A stretch of 64,000 nt of DNA, from positions 62,001-126,000 of the forward strand of contig NZ_PVUE01000003.1 in assembly GCF_003003235.1 (NCBI RefSeq). Direction: 5' to 3'. A program made the translations under genes and the position numbers. Below the pieces are notes generated by a model. That model searched no databases and was not told the origin of the DNA. It saw only the letters and a list, made by a program, of their open reading frames with translations. Below are positions 33,508-44,872 of this stretch, piece after piece. Positions within the stretch are counted from its first letter, which is position 1, and each line of letters opens with the position of its first letter. Source of the stretch: Antricoccus suffuscus (GTDB taxonomy: Bacteria; Actinomycetota; Actinomycetes; Mycobacteriales; Antricoccaceae).

Positions 33508-34671
33508 ATGACTGACTGGCCTGCTGTCGCTACCGACCTCGCCGAGGAATTCGCTTCGCGCGCCTCGGAGATCGACCGGGAAGCTCGCTTCCCCGTCGAG
33601 AACATCGAACGGATGAGGGAGGTCGGGTACCTGACGTCTGTCGTACCGACAGAACTGGGTGGAGGAGGAGCGGACCTCGCGACCTTTGCCACCTGCCAAA
33701 GAATCATCGCGGGGGGATGCGCATCAACCGCCCTCGCGATCAATATGCATCTCTTCGGCGTCGGCGCTGCGGCCGAGGGTTGGTACCGCGGCGAGCGTGA
33801 AGCCGAACCGATCCTGAGGATGGTCAGCTCTGGAGTCATTGTCGGAGGTAGCCTGACCGACGCTGCGACCGGGCTCAATGTGCGCACCTCCTCCACGCCG
33901 GCGAAGCCGGTGGACGGCGGATACGTGATCTCCGGGCGCAAAGCCTTCTGCTCGCTGGCCCCGGTGCTGCAGTTTTTCTGGGGGACCGCGGCGGACACCG
34001 AAACCGGTCAACTGCTGCTGTTCGGGATCCCGCGAGCCACCGAGGGTCTCAAGTTCGTCGACACCTGGGACACAATGGCGATGCGCGGCACCGGTTCGTG
34101 GGACGTCGTCTTCGAGGACGTTTTCGTGCCGGAGACCGCCGTACAGCGCGGCATGAACCCCGACCAGCCGCCCGTGTGGGACGCCGCCCAGGAGCGGATT
34201 TTCTCCTGGTTCGCCGCCTCCGTTGCCGCGGTCTATCTCGGTATTGGTCGTGCGGCGGCGGCGTTCGCATACGACTACGTCGGCAACCGGACTGTCACCG
34301 GTGCCTCGCTGCCGATGGCGCGCCAGCCTGCGCAGATTGCCAGCGCAGCAGACATCGAACTGACGCTGCGCCCGGCGGAGGCGATGCTGGGCGACGCACT
34401 TCGTCGGCGCATCGACGGAGAACTGCTGCAGCCCGCGGACATCCAGGCGCTGAAGTACGTCGCGGTCAATGCGGCCGATGCCGCTGTCGACCGGTGTGTG
34501 CGGATGGTCGGTGGGCATGGGATCTTCCGCAAGCTGCCGCTCGAACGCTACTACCGCGACGTACGGGCGGGGCAGTTTCACCCACCGTCCAACGATGTGG
34601 CGATTGAGACCATCGGCAAAGAGGTGCTGGGCATCGATCCCAACGCCGAACCCCGCTGGCCGTCCGACTAA
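33508..34671 (+). CDS. Acyl-CoA dehydrogenase-fold flavoprotein
   Basis: A 387-residue protein of the acyl-CoA dehydrogenase superfamily, starting MTDWPAVATDLAEEFASRAS (the usual N-terminal helix). Substrate-side loops GGSLTDAATGLNVRTSSTPA and GRKAFCSLAPVLQFF and the C-terminal GGHGIFRKLPLERYYRDVRA are visible. It could be a true acyl-CoA dehydrogenase or a DszC-like FMN monooxygenase of the same fold. Last gene of the operon, 2 nt after the ADH stop. A strong hairpin follows at 34743. Confidence 0.9.
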   Translation: MTDWPAVATDLAEEFASRASEIDREARFPVENIERMREVGYLTSVVPTELGGGGADLATFATCQRIIAGGCASTALAINMHLFGVGAAAEGWYRGEREAEPILRMVSSGVIVGGSLTDAATGLNVRTSSTPAKPVDGGYVISGRKAFCSLAPVLQFFWGTAADTETGQLLLFGIPRATEGLKFVDTWDTMAMRGTGSWDVVFEDVFVPETAVQRGMNPDQPPVWDAAQERIFSWFAASVAAVYLGIGRAAAAFAYDYVGNRTVTGASLPMARQPAQIASAADIELTLRPAEAMLGDALRRRIDGELLQPADIQALKYVAVNAADAAVDRCVRMVGGHGIFRKLPLERYYRDVRAGQFHPPSNDVAIETIGKEVLGIDPNAEPRWPSD

Positions 34672-34742
34672 GCCCCGAGCGTTCCGTGCGCGTCAGATGT
34701 CGACCGGGACGATCGCTGCCTGTGCTGCTTGTGTCATGAAAA

Positions 34743-34780
34743 GTGCACTTGTGTCACCGAGGTCGGTGACACAAGTGCAC
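34743..34780. terminator. Large perfect hairpin between convergent genes
   Basis: An 18-bp perfect stem (GTGCACTTGTGTCACCGA / TCGGTGACACAAGTGCAC) with a 2-bp centre. It lies between the convergent ends of the acyl-CoA dehydrogenase (34671) and leuA (34803). No T-tract. It probably terminates both directions; a tightly folded operator is the alternative. Confidence 0.75.
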
Positions 34781-34802
34781 GATTCGTTACACGAGCGGGA
34801 AG

Positions 34803-36723
<1,921 letters not shown>

Positions 36724-36742
<19 letters not shown>

Positions 36743-36771
36743 CCGCTAAGGAGTAGGAGCGCGCCGTACAT
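36724..36771 (-). CDS. leuA leader peptide (leucine-rich)
   Basis: A 15-residue reading frame, MYGALLLLSGRDETL, with four consecutive Leu codons (CTC CTA CTC CTT) and a fifth Leu at the end. Such peptides sense charged tRNA-Leu: when leucine is scarce the ribosome stalls and leuA is expressed. ATG 36771 lies 8 nt after a -10 box, so the mRNA may be leaderless. An in-frame ATG at 36804 would make a 26-residue version but lies in the promoter's -35 region. Confidence 0.7.
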
Positions 36772-36779
36772 AGTGATTG

Positions 36780-36809
36780 ACTGTAAACCCACCGCTTCGT
36801 ACATGACAA
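36780..36809 (-). promoter_or_regulatory. Promoter of the leuA leader
   Basis: On the minus strand TTGTCA (36809-36804), an 18-bp spacer, and TACAGT (36785-36780). The predicted start is near 36771, the A of the leader-peptide ATG. Confidence 0.55.
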
Positions 36810-36831
36810 CCCGGGGGTACGCCGGTTCAGC

Positions 36832-37004
36832 GTGCGTCTGCTCATATTCAGTGGGCGCGGCAATGCGGCGGCGGTAGGATCGTCGTTGGTATCAAGCGGC
36901 CGACTGTCGGCTGACCTGGTGCTGAGCAGCCCGCGAGTGGGCAGCAACCTTGTTGGGAGTCATCGCGGACCCGGAGGCGGGTCCTTTTTCGTGTGGAGGT
37001 TCCG
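36832..37004 (+). promoter_or_regulatory. Structured 5' leader of lysC
   Basis: The ~170 bp before lysC hold a series of small stems: GCCGA-CTG-TCGGC (36899-36911), GCCC-GCGAGT-GGGC (36929-36942), CAAC-CTT-GTTG (36945-36955), and then the T-tailed terminator at 36967. An open frame runs through here (from GTG 36832 to 37014) but looks like leader rather than protein. The arrangement suggests a cis-acting attenuator of the lysC-asd unit. I cannot match it to a known riboswitch class. Confidence 0.45.
36967..36989 (+). terminator. Rho-independent terminator just upstream of lysC
   Basis: GGACCCG-GAGG-CGGGTCC followed by TTTTT (36985-36989): a classic intrinsic terminator. It ends only 5 nt before the lysC RBS (GGAGG, 36995-36999). 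No gene on the plus strand lies upstream for it to end, so it is probably a conditional attenuator of lysC. Confidence 0.8.
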
Positions 37005-38270
37005 GTGGCGCTAGTCGTCCAGAAGTACGGCGGATCGTCGGTACAGGACGCTGACCGGATCAAGCGGGTAGCCGAACGTATCGTCGAGACGCGCCGCGCC
37101 GGCAACGACGTCGTCGTGGTGGTCAGCGCGATGGGTGACTTCACCGACGAGTTGCTCGATCTGGCCGAGAAGGTCACGCCGCTCCCTCCTGCTCGTGAGC
37201 TCGACATGCTGCTCACCTCCGGCGAGCGCATCAGCAACGCACTCGTCGCGATGGCAATCGACGCGCTCGGTGCCGAAGCCCGATCCTTTACCGGATCGCA
37301 AGCCGGCGTGATTACCGATGCTCAACATGGCCGCGCCAAGATCATCGACGTGACTCCGGGCCGTGTGCGCCAAGCGCTCGATGACGGTGCGATTGCACTT
37401 GTGGCTGGCTTCCAGGGCGTCTCGCAGGACAGCAAGGAGATCACCACGCTCGGCCGAGGCGGTTCGGACACCACCGCGATAGCGCTCGCGGCCGGGCTTG
37501 GCGCCGACGTGTGTGAGATCTACACCGATGTCGACGGCGTCTACACCGCCGACCCGAGGATCGTCCCCAACGCCTCCCAACTGCGCACCATCACGTACGA
37601 AGAGATGCTCGAGATGGCCGCCTCCGGCGCCAAGATCCTGCACCTGCGCGCGGTCGAATACGCCCGCGCATATGACATTCCCCTTCACGTCCGGTCGTCG
37701 TACACCACGAAGCCCGGCACCGTTGTCCAAGGATCGATGGAGGATCTTCCTGTGGAACAGGCGATCATCACCGGCGTCGCGCACGACCGGTCGGAAGCAA
37801 AAATCACCGTGATCGGCGTCGTCGATCACCCGGGTACGTCGGGCAAGATCTTCCGCACAATCGCGGACAACGAGATCAACATCGACATGGTTGTGCAAAA
37901 CGTGTCGGCGGTCGGCACCGGCAAGACCGACGTGACCTTCACGCTCCCGAAGAACGATGGACAGCGCGCCATGGAAGCGCTCAACCGCAGCCGCGCCGAG
38001 CTCGGCTTCGACCGGCTGCTGTACGACGACCACATCGGCAAGGTCTCGCTGATCGGCGCCGGCATGCGTTCGCATCCGGGCGTGACGGCGACCTTCTGTG
38101 AGGCGCTGGCGTCGGTCGACGTCAATATCGAGATCATCTCGACCTCCGAAATTCGCATTTCGGTGCTGACCCGGGACACCGAGGTCGATTCCGCCGTGGC
38201 GGCATTACACGAAGCTTTCCAGCTCGGTGGCGATCAGGTCGCCGAGGTACACGCAGGGACGGGACGATAG
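37005..38270 (+). CDS. lysC: Aspartate kinase
   Basis: A 421-residue enzyme. The kinase motif [20 protein letters not shown] begins at residue 4, with [19 protein letters not shown] and [20 protein letters not shown] further on. The last ~165 residues are two ACT domains for feedback inhibition by lysine and threonine. It phosphorylates aspartate, first step towards lysine, threonine, methionine and diaminopimelate. GTG 37005 is chosen because GGAGG lies 5 nt upstream. An internal ATG at 37737 (residue 245, MEDLPVEQ) fits the separate beta subunit made from this gene in Corynebacterium. Followed 3 bp later by asd. Confidence 0.97.
   Translation: MALVVQKYGGSSVQDADRIKRVAERIVETRRAGNDVVVVVSAMGDFTDELLDLAEKVTPLPPARELDMLLTSGERISNALVAMAIDALGAEARSFTGSQAGVITDAQHGRAKIIDVTPGRVRQALDDGAIALVAGFQGVSQDSKEITTLGRGGSDTTAIALAAGLGADVCEIYTDVDGVYTADPRIVPNASQLRTITYEEMLEMAASGAKILHLRAVEYARAYDIPLHVRSSYTTKPGTVVQGSMEDLPVEQAIITGVAHDRSEAKITVIGVVDHPGTSGKIFRTIADNEINIDMVVQNVSAVGTGKTDVTFTLPKNDGQRAMEALNRSRAELGFDRLLYDDHIGKVSLIGAGMRSHPGVTATFCEALASVDVNIEIISTSEIRISVLTRDTEVDSAVAALHEAFQLGGDQVAEVHAGTGR
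37737..38270 (+). other. Internal start for aspartate kinase beta subunit
   Basis: ATG 37737 is preceded by AAGGA (37729-37733). The sequence [20 protein letters not shown] matches the start of the short ACT-only subunit known from the Corynebacterium ask gene. It would give a 177-residue protein in the same frame as lysC. Confidence 0.5.
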
Positions 38271-39320
<1,050 letters not shown>

Positions 39321-39324
39321 GGCG

Positions 39325-39465
39325 ATCACTGGACTCGATACTCGCGGCTGGACGCAGCGGTGGGTTTTATGGGACCGCTCGGACGATCAGATCGCCGCCC
39401 ATTTGGTCGATGCCGGGCTCCGTATCGCCACCATCGACGGCGCGTGGATCACCGCAACCCGGTAA
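39325..39465 (+). pseudogene. Possible gene remnant after asd
   Basis: An open stretch of 46 codons reads like the end of a protein (QRWVLWDRSDDQIAAHLVDA, then GLRIATIDGAWITATR and TAA at 39463-39465), with balanced protein-like composition but no start codon. I do not recognise the family. The following 100 bp show no gene. Confidence 0.3.
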
Positions 39466-39563
39466 CTCCGCGTCATCGCATTGGCGTGGGGTGCGTTCGT
39501 CTCGGACCTGCTGCGCCTACGATTCATCCGCTCTCACTCATGCGGTAGCTGCAGGCTGCGATG

Positions 39564-40472
39564 TCACCATAATCTGGGCATTTCTGGAGCCTCTAGTTCG
39601 GTCGGCAGTTCTGCCGACGGCGTGCTGGACGTGAAGGCGGTGCGCAGCCAACACGTGCACTCGGACGTCCAGTTCCACAAGGTCGTGCTCACGGCGCCGG
39701 TGCGGACCGGGACAAACAGGGCGCTAAGCAGACCGGCGAAGGTCAGGTGCACCCCGTCGTAGTCGCGCGTCACGGCGTTCCATGTAGGCGCCAGGCCGTG
39801 GTCGATACCACCACAGTTCAGCAGACTGCGGTCCGGACCCGGGTGAGTCTCTGGGTCCCCGTAGGTCAGAGCCAGGGCATGCCAGTCGACCGCCGAGGTG
39901 ATCTCGTACACCCGCGCGTGGGAGTCGACTTTGAGGCGGGTCTGGGCCACCGGATAGATCGGGTCGGCATCCCAGCCGTAGGCCAGCTCGCCATGACCTC
40001 CACTGGCGATCACTTCGCCATCCCGGACGGGGAGCAGAGTCGATGTCAGCACTGAGTCGATGGGGCGCTGCGCGTAGGTGACATTCCACAAGCCCGGCAT
40101 GCCGGCCGAGGTGGGTAGATGCATTGGGTCCGGTCTCGGGGTCCGTTCGGCGGCGCGTTGGTCGACCAGGTGTACCTGGTTCGAGCCCGCTGCGGGCTGC
40201 TGCCACCAGGTGTTGCGCGGATCGGCCAGGACGGCGTTGACAAGGCTGCGCAGGGGCCGCACTTGCTCCAGGACTTGGGCGCGCAGGCGAGCCGAGCCGG
40301 GCGAGGGAACCCAGGGCGTGAGGTCGGCGATCGCACTTGAGGCCAGTGCCGTCACCAGCGCCGGGTTGGCCAGGGCGTCGGCGTCCAGACCGCCGCGGTC
40401 GGCCAGGACGAACACCGCAGCGGCCACTGGGGCACGCGAGAAGTCATCCGCTCGTTCCGCCAGATCGCGCAT
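39564..40472 (-). CDS. Hypothetical protein
   Basis: A 302-residue protein with no signal peptide or transmembrane helix and many Trp residues. It begins MRDLAERADDFSRAPVAAAV. The middle (DSHARVYEITSAVDWHALAL) looks like a beta-rich enzyme or binding domain. The last ~30 residues are low in structure, rich in Ser/Thr/Glu/Pro. I do not recognise the family. It is followed by decayed DNA on both sides, so it may be part of a mobile or degenerating segment. Confidence 0.65.
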   Translation of the reverse strand: MRDLAERADDFSRAPVAAAVFVLADRGGLDADALANPALVTALASSAIADLTPWVPSPGSARLRAQVLEQVRPLRSLVNAVLADPRNTWWQQPAAGSNQVHLVDQRAAERTPRPDPMHLPTSAGMPGLWNVTYAQRPIDSVLTSTLLPVRDGEVIASGGHGELAYGWDADPIYPVAQTRLKVDSHARVYEITSAVDWHALALTYGDPETHPGPDRSLLNCGGIDHGLAPTWNAVTRDYDGVHLTFAGLLSALFVPVRTGAVSTTLWNWTSECTCWLRTAFTSSTPSAELPTELEAPEMPRLW

Positions 40473-40550
40473 CCACTCAGTCTCCCAACTCTCCGGCCGT
40501 GGTCCCCTGTCAGCTGAGCACCCGATTAATCACCGATTGCGCGAGTGTAG

Positions 40551-40831
40551 GCGGGGTGTCGCCGGAAATACGACCTGACCGCGCTGGCTCGTCCCGGCAG
40601 CGGGGTACGCACCACATTGTTGAATCAACGGGACAAGAAACTCATCGTGCAGCTGCGGGGCAAGAAATCGCTTCCCGCCGGCGTGCGGGTCGACATCGAG
40701 AAGCCTCCGTTGAACCGATGTTGTGGATACCCGATCAAGTCGTAGGAGCCATCGGCGATGCCGGGGCAGGCGAGTCCGAGTGGATTGATCCTCTGCGGCC
40801 GATGCGGACGCGGGTGGATATCCGTCTCTAG
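40551..40831 (+). pseudogene. Frameshifted remnant of an unidentified gene
   Basis: Frame A gives YDLTALARPGSGVRTTLLN, then RDKKLIVQLRGKKSLPAGVR and VDIEKPPLN. Near 40718 it loses sense, and another frame takes over with MLWIPDQVVGAIGDAGAGES and ends RTRVDIRL with TAG at 40829-40831. The two halves join as the C-terminus of one protein, perhaps DUF3800-like. The N-terminal part is missing: a TAG at 40548 closes the frame upstream. Confidence 0.5.
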
Positions 40832-40839
40832 ACAGCGCG

Positions 40840-40878
40840 AAGGCCAGGTCCCGTCTGTACGGCGGGGATCCTGGCCTT
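40840..40878. terminator. Hairpin after the remnant gene
   Basis: AAGGCCAGG (40840-40848) and CCTGGCCTT (40870-40878) form a perfect 9-bp stem around a GC-rich loop. It sits 8 bp after the remnant's stop codon and is probably its old terminator. Confidence 0.6.
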
Positions 40879-41406
40879 AACTTCCCACTCACCCGCAGGA
40901 GGGGGCTTCGCGTACTAGCCTAGCCCGCGGTCGCCACCAGTGCTACCAGCGCGAGGCCCGGCCGCGTGCCGTACTTGATCGAGACACCCCGAATTAGGGA
41001 TGTAGCGCAGCGCAATTCAGAAGGAGTAATCCAGCCGATGCTCGTCCTCGAAGCCACCCCACCGCAAGATAAGCGACGGCGCAGAACTGTTTGGCAGCGA
41101 CGAGCCTAATCAACGCCCGGGCGCGTACCGGTTTCGCGGTGATCGACTACATGACTGCCCATATGGCGGCGTCGTCGATCATGATGGCTCTTTGCGACCG
41201 TGATGCGTGCGGCGGCACGAGTCCGTCCTGACTACGGATCGTTCATGATGGCAAATGTGTTTCCGACGACGAGCGGCAACGACCCGCCGCAGAAGGCGTC
41301 ATCTAAACCAGTAGCGGCAGACGTTCTAGGCGCGCGGGGCGTGTGCCTACAACGTTCGGGCGCCCACGCCTTCGAAGGGATCATTCGTATGTTCCCGGCC
41401 GGCGGG
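40879..41406. other. 528-bp stretch with no convincing gene
   Basis: The only protein-like item is a 23-codon frame at 41038-41109 (starts MLVLEATPPQDKRRRR) with an RBS-like AAGGAG at 41021-41026. No family is recognisable, and it could be a transposase or regulator scrap. The rest has frequent stops in all frames. Confidence 0.4.
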
Positions 41407-42327
41407 CTAGCTGCTAAAGGCGTCGAAGACGGCCTGTACGCCGGCGAGGTGCCCACCCTTGAGCGCCGATGGGACCAGGATCGGGGTGGTGACGCCCGCT
41501 TCCTGCCATGCTGTGACGCCGTCGCGGACTTCGGCGGCGCTGCCGTAGAGCGTGGAGTTGGACAGCCAACGATCGCTCATCAATTCGGGCAGGCGCTTGA
41601 GGTCATCGTCTGCGATGGCCGCCTCGATCGCAGTCATCTCTTCTTCGTAGCCGGCGGATTTCCAGTAGTTACGGTAGTTGGGCAGCATCACGTAACCGGT
41701 CAGCGACTTGCGGTGCTTTGCCGCAGCGGCCTCCTTGTCCTCGTCGATGATGGTCGGAATCATGTTGGCCACGACGAATCCGGCATCGCGCTTCTGTTGA
41801 GGAATCCGCGCGATCGAGCGGGGGATGTCGTTGAGCGAGCAGTTGGCCCAAATCGCGCCCTCGGCGATCTCGACCGACAGGTCGACCATCTTGTCGCGCA
41901 ACGTCGCGAGCAGCACCGGCGGGAGCCCGGCCCCGGCCACGCCTGGAGCGGGGTCACTGGCATGCAGATCGGCGACGTACTGGCGGATGTCGCTGAGCGG
42001 ACGGCCTCGACTGGCGCCGACCCGGTCAAGCGCCGGCGCGTGGCTGACACCGATACCCAACGAGAAGCGGCCGCCGGAGATCTCGTTGAGGTATGACGCC
42101 TGGTTGGCCAGCTGTGCGGCAACCTGGAAGTAGATCGGCTGGATCGACGTCGCAAACTTGATCGACTTCGTCAGATGGGCGATCGAGCTACAAATGCCAA
42201 GCGCGTCGCCGCTGCTCGGGCAGTAGATTGCGCTGAACCCTCGCTGGTCCGCTTCCACCGCGGCATCGACGGTGGCTTGCCGCCGTCCGGGGACAGCTAT
42301 TAACGAAATCGCAGGCATGTTGGTCAC
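41407..42327 (-). CDS. LLM-class oxidoreductase (F420- or FMN-dependent)
   Basis: A 306-residue protein of the luciferase-like barrel family (ISLIAVPGRRQATVDAAVEA near the start; GGRFSLGIGVSHAPALDRVG at ~95-115). The sequence PALDRVGAS and the short length suggest the F420-dependent branch common in actinobacteria. GTG 42327 has GAGGAC ~8 nt upstream; ATG 42318 (MPAISL) is the alternative. The substrate is unknown. It stands alone downstream of the decayed zone. Confidence 0.85.
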   Translation of the reverse strand: MTNMPAISLIAVPGRRQATVDAAVEADQRGFSAIYCPSSGDALGICSSIAHLTKSIKFATSIQPIYFQVAAQLANQASYLNEISGGRFSLGIGVSHAPALDRVGASRGRPLSDIRQYVADLHASDPAPGVAGAGLPPVLLATLRDKMVDLSVEIAEGAIWANCSLNDIPRSIARIPQQKRDAGFVVANMIPTIIDEDKEAAAAKHRKSLTGYVMLPNYRNYWKSAGYEEEMTAIEAAIADDDLKRLPELMSDRWLSNSTLYGSAAEVRDGVTAWQEAGVTTPILVPSALKGGHLAGVQAVFDAFSS

Positions 42328-42429
42328 AGGGCGGTCCTCAGAGTCGTCGTAGATGTGGTTAGTCAGACTCGACAAGGATGTCGAGTACGGCGTACCCGTG
42401 TCAACCGAGGAGATGGGGCAATGGTCGCA

Positions 42430-43215
42430 TCACTCGATCGACCTCTTGCTCCTGTGGAGTCTCCACCGAGCGACGGTCACGGTCCACACGGCCGCAGTCG
42501 CGATCGAGACTGACAGCAGCACCACGCTCCCGGCCACGTCCAAGACGTAGTGGTTGCCGGTGGTGAGAACGACCGCGATCATGACAATCGGGAATAGCCA
42601 GACGAGTAGCGCGAGACGCGGACGCCTGCTGCGCAGCGCCAACCATGCGGCATAGGCGCCCAACGCAGACCACCCGACGTGCATGCTTGGCATCGCCGAG
42701 AAGTGGTTCTGCCCATTCGTCATATCGCGCGAGGTGTCGCCTAAGACAAGGTCATGCTCGGCAACGATGTCGATAATTCCGTCCAGACCAAATCGCGGCG
42801 GAGACATCGGCACCAGCCAGAAGGCCACCAACGCCAACGGCATCATTACCAGCAGGGTGCGGCGGACGGTGAGGTAGGTCTCGGCGTGCCGAAAAAGCAC
42901 CCACAGCAACACGACGGCAAGCGGCACGTAGTACCGGCGGTAGTACAGAACCGCCGCCTGCATCAGAACTGCGTGCTCAGCAAGCCAGTGATTAGCGGCC
43001 ACCTCGATATCCAGGTTCAGTGTGCGTTCGACTGATTGCAGCGCCCGCGCGTTCGCGTTCGCCTGCGCGACATCGCTGCCTGCCAAGTTGTGCAACCGCG
43101 AGAACAGCACCAGGCACACCGTCAACACGGCTAGTTCGGCCACCGGCCGATGCCACCCGCGCGAGTTCAGGCCCGAGTGACGGTTGCGCTGATCCCACTG
43201 ACCCCCGGCGCTCAT
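42430..43215 (-). CDS. PAP2-superfamily membrane phosphatase/transferase
   Basis: A 261-residue polytopic protein with about six helices. PAP2 motifs: FSAMPSMHVGWSALGAYAAW and TTGNHYVLDVAG, giving the Ser/His/Asp catalytic set. The layout matches the AUR1/inositol-phosphotransferase subgroup, which transfers phosphoinositol-type head groups or hydrolyses lipid phosphates. ATG 43215 is used because the upstream frame only shadows the MFS gene. Substrate not known. Confidence 0.87.
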   Translation of the reverse strand: MSAGGQWDQRNRHSGLNSRGWHRPVAELAVLTVCLVLFSRLHNLAGSDVAQANANARALQSVERTLNLDIEVAANHWLAEHAVLMQAAVLYYRRYYVPLAVVLLWVLFRHAETYLTVRRTLLVMMPLALVAFWLVPMSPPRFGLDGIIDIVAEHDLVLGDTSRDMTNGQNHFSAMPSMHVGWSALGAYAAWLALRSRRPRLALLVWLFPIVMIAVVLTTGNHYVLDVAGSVVLLSVSIATAAVWTVTVARWRLHRSKRSIE

Positions 43216-43301
43216 GTCGCTACCGACCTGGAGACGGTACCGAGGTCGGCCATCAAACGATGGTAAAGGACACCCGAGAATTGCGAGATCGCCAAGCGGA
43301 A

Positions 43302-44726
43302 CTAGTGTGCCTTGGCGAGCCGCTGGCTCAGGGGGATAGCGGCGAGACCGATAATCGCGATGCCGATCGAGGTCGCCGCGAACGCCCCGCCCTGGCCCCA
43401 GGCCGAGGTGGTGAGCGCTAGATATGCGGTGCCGACCGTCGCCGCGCCGAGCGCGATGCAGGTCTGCTGTGTCGTGACGAGTACGCCGCTGCCGAGCCCG
43501 GCCTGTTCGGCGGGTACCTGGTCGATGACGACGCCGAACAGCGGCATCATCACCAGACCCTGGCCCGCGCCGCCGACCAACAGCGGGGCGGCGAGATTCC
43601 ACGGGGTGATGTGCGGCCAGGACAGGAGCACGACGGCACCCAGCGCGCAGTAGCCGATGATCAACATGATCCAGCCGGTGGTGATCAAGTATCCGCCGTA
43701 CCGCCGTTGCAAGGCCGGCAGCGGGATCGACACGGCCAGGAAGCCGATCGCCATCGACAGCAGCGTAAGGCCGCCTTCGAGCGCGGACATGCCGGCGCCG
43801 GTCTGGGTGGCGATCGCGACGACGAACATAAACCCGCCGAACGTCGTGAAGAACGCGACTGCGACCGTCAGCCCGAGGCGTAGCGGCGGCAGCGCGATCG
43901 TGCTTGGCGGCACAAGAGGAGTGCGCAGCGTGCCGTCCAGTCGTCGCTGTAGGAACAGAAATGCGGCCCCGGCCGGGACCGAGGCGGCCATGACCAGCCA
44001 GATCCATAACGGCCAACCCAACGGCCGGCCCTCGGTCAGTGGGAATAGCAGCAGCGAGAGCGTGACGATGAGCAGGATTGCGCCGACCCAGTCGATGGCC
44101 AGCCGGCGCTCAGCCTTGGTCTCCGGCAGCAGTCGTAGCGCGAAGACGAAGCCGACTGCACTGATCGGGACGGTGACAAGGAATACCGAACGCCACTGCA
44201 GGCCGGCGATGTTTGCTTCGACGAGCACGCCGCCGAGGATCTGGCCGAACGCTGTGGCCAGTCCGCCGGCAGCCCCGAATAGCCCAATCGCGCGGACCCG
44301 GTGCTCGCCGGTGAGAGTGGCGCTGATGATGGCCAGCACTTGCGGGGTCATCATTGCTCCGCTGGCACCCTGACCGGCACGCATCGCCAGCAGCGTGCCG
44401 ATGTTGGGGGACAGCGCGCACAGTAGGGAGAACACGCCGAACCCGGCCATGCCGATCAGGAACAGCCGCTTGCGTCCATAGCTGTCGCCGAGCCTGCCCC
44501 CGACGACAACAAGCGCGGCCGTAGCGATCCCGTAGCAGCCGATGACCAGTTGCAAGGCCGCTGGTGTCGCGTGCAGATCTGTGCCAATCGACGGTAGCGC
44601 GACGTTGGTGATGAAGAACGAAAGCATGGTCAGCAAGGCGCCACTGATCAGCGTGTACGTCGCCGCGGTACCCATACGTCGTTCGTCGTCGGGCGGTACT
44701 TCTCTGACTATGGTCCGCTCGCTCAT
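43302..44726 (-). CDS. DHA2-family MFS drug efflux transporter (14 helices)
   Basis: A 474-residue protein with fourteen hydrophobic segments. Motif A appears as GGRLGDSYGRKRLFLIG after helix 2, and motif C-like GLFGAAGGLATAFGQILGG in helix 5, as in EmrB/QacA proteins. The N-terminal ~18 residues are charged and cytoplasmic. It probably exports drugs or metabolites with H+. No regulator gene is adjacent. Confidence 0.92.
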   Translation of the reverse strand: MSERTIVREVPPDDERRMGTAATYTLISGALLTMLSFFITNVALPSIGTDLHATPAALQLVIGCYGIATAALVVVGGRLGDSYGRKRLFLIGMAGFGVFSLLCALSPNIGTLLAMRAGQGASGAMMTPQVLAIISATLTGEHRVRAIGLFGAAGGLATAFGQILGGVLVEANIAGLQWRSVFLVTVPISAVGFVFALRLLPETKAERRLAIDWVGAILLIVTLSLLLFPLTEGRPLGWPLWIWLVMAASVPAGAAFLFLQRRLDGTLRTPLVPPSTIALPPLRLGLTVAVAFFTTFGGFMFVVAIATQTGAGMSALEGGLTLLSMAIGFLAVSIPLPALQRRYGGYLITTGWIMLIIGYCALGAVVLLSWPHITPWNLAAPLLVGGAGQGLVMMPLFGVVIDQVPAEQAGLGSGVLVTTQQTCIALGAATVGTAYLALTTSAWGQGGAFAATSIGIAIIGLAAIPLSQRLAKAH

Positions 44727-44872
44727 CAGCTACGTCTCTGTCGACTGTCGTGATCGACCTGACCACGCTCCTATCACTGTGCCGTATGGGCCTGACAATT
44801 CTTCGCGGCGGGTGGCCGCCGACCGGAGGCGGCGCACTGTTGTCCACTCGTTGACCCGCGTAATCTTCAACC

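Noticed and set aside
36832-37014. 60-codon frame upstream of lysC as a real protein
   Set aside because: It runs through the T-tailed terminator and the lysC start, and shows no domain; treated as leader RNA.
41200-42096. Plus-strand 298-codon frame over the LLM gene
   Set aside because: Composition is typical of an antisense shadow (Asp/Arg/Gly-rich); the minus-strand LLM gene explains the region.
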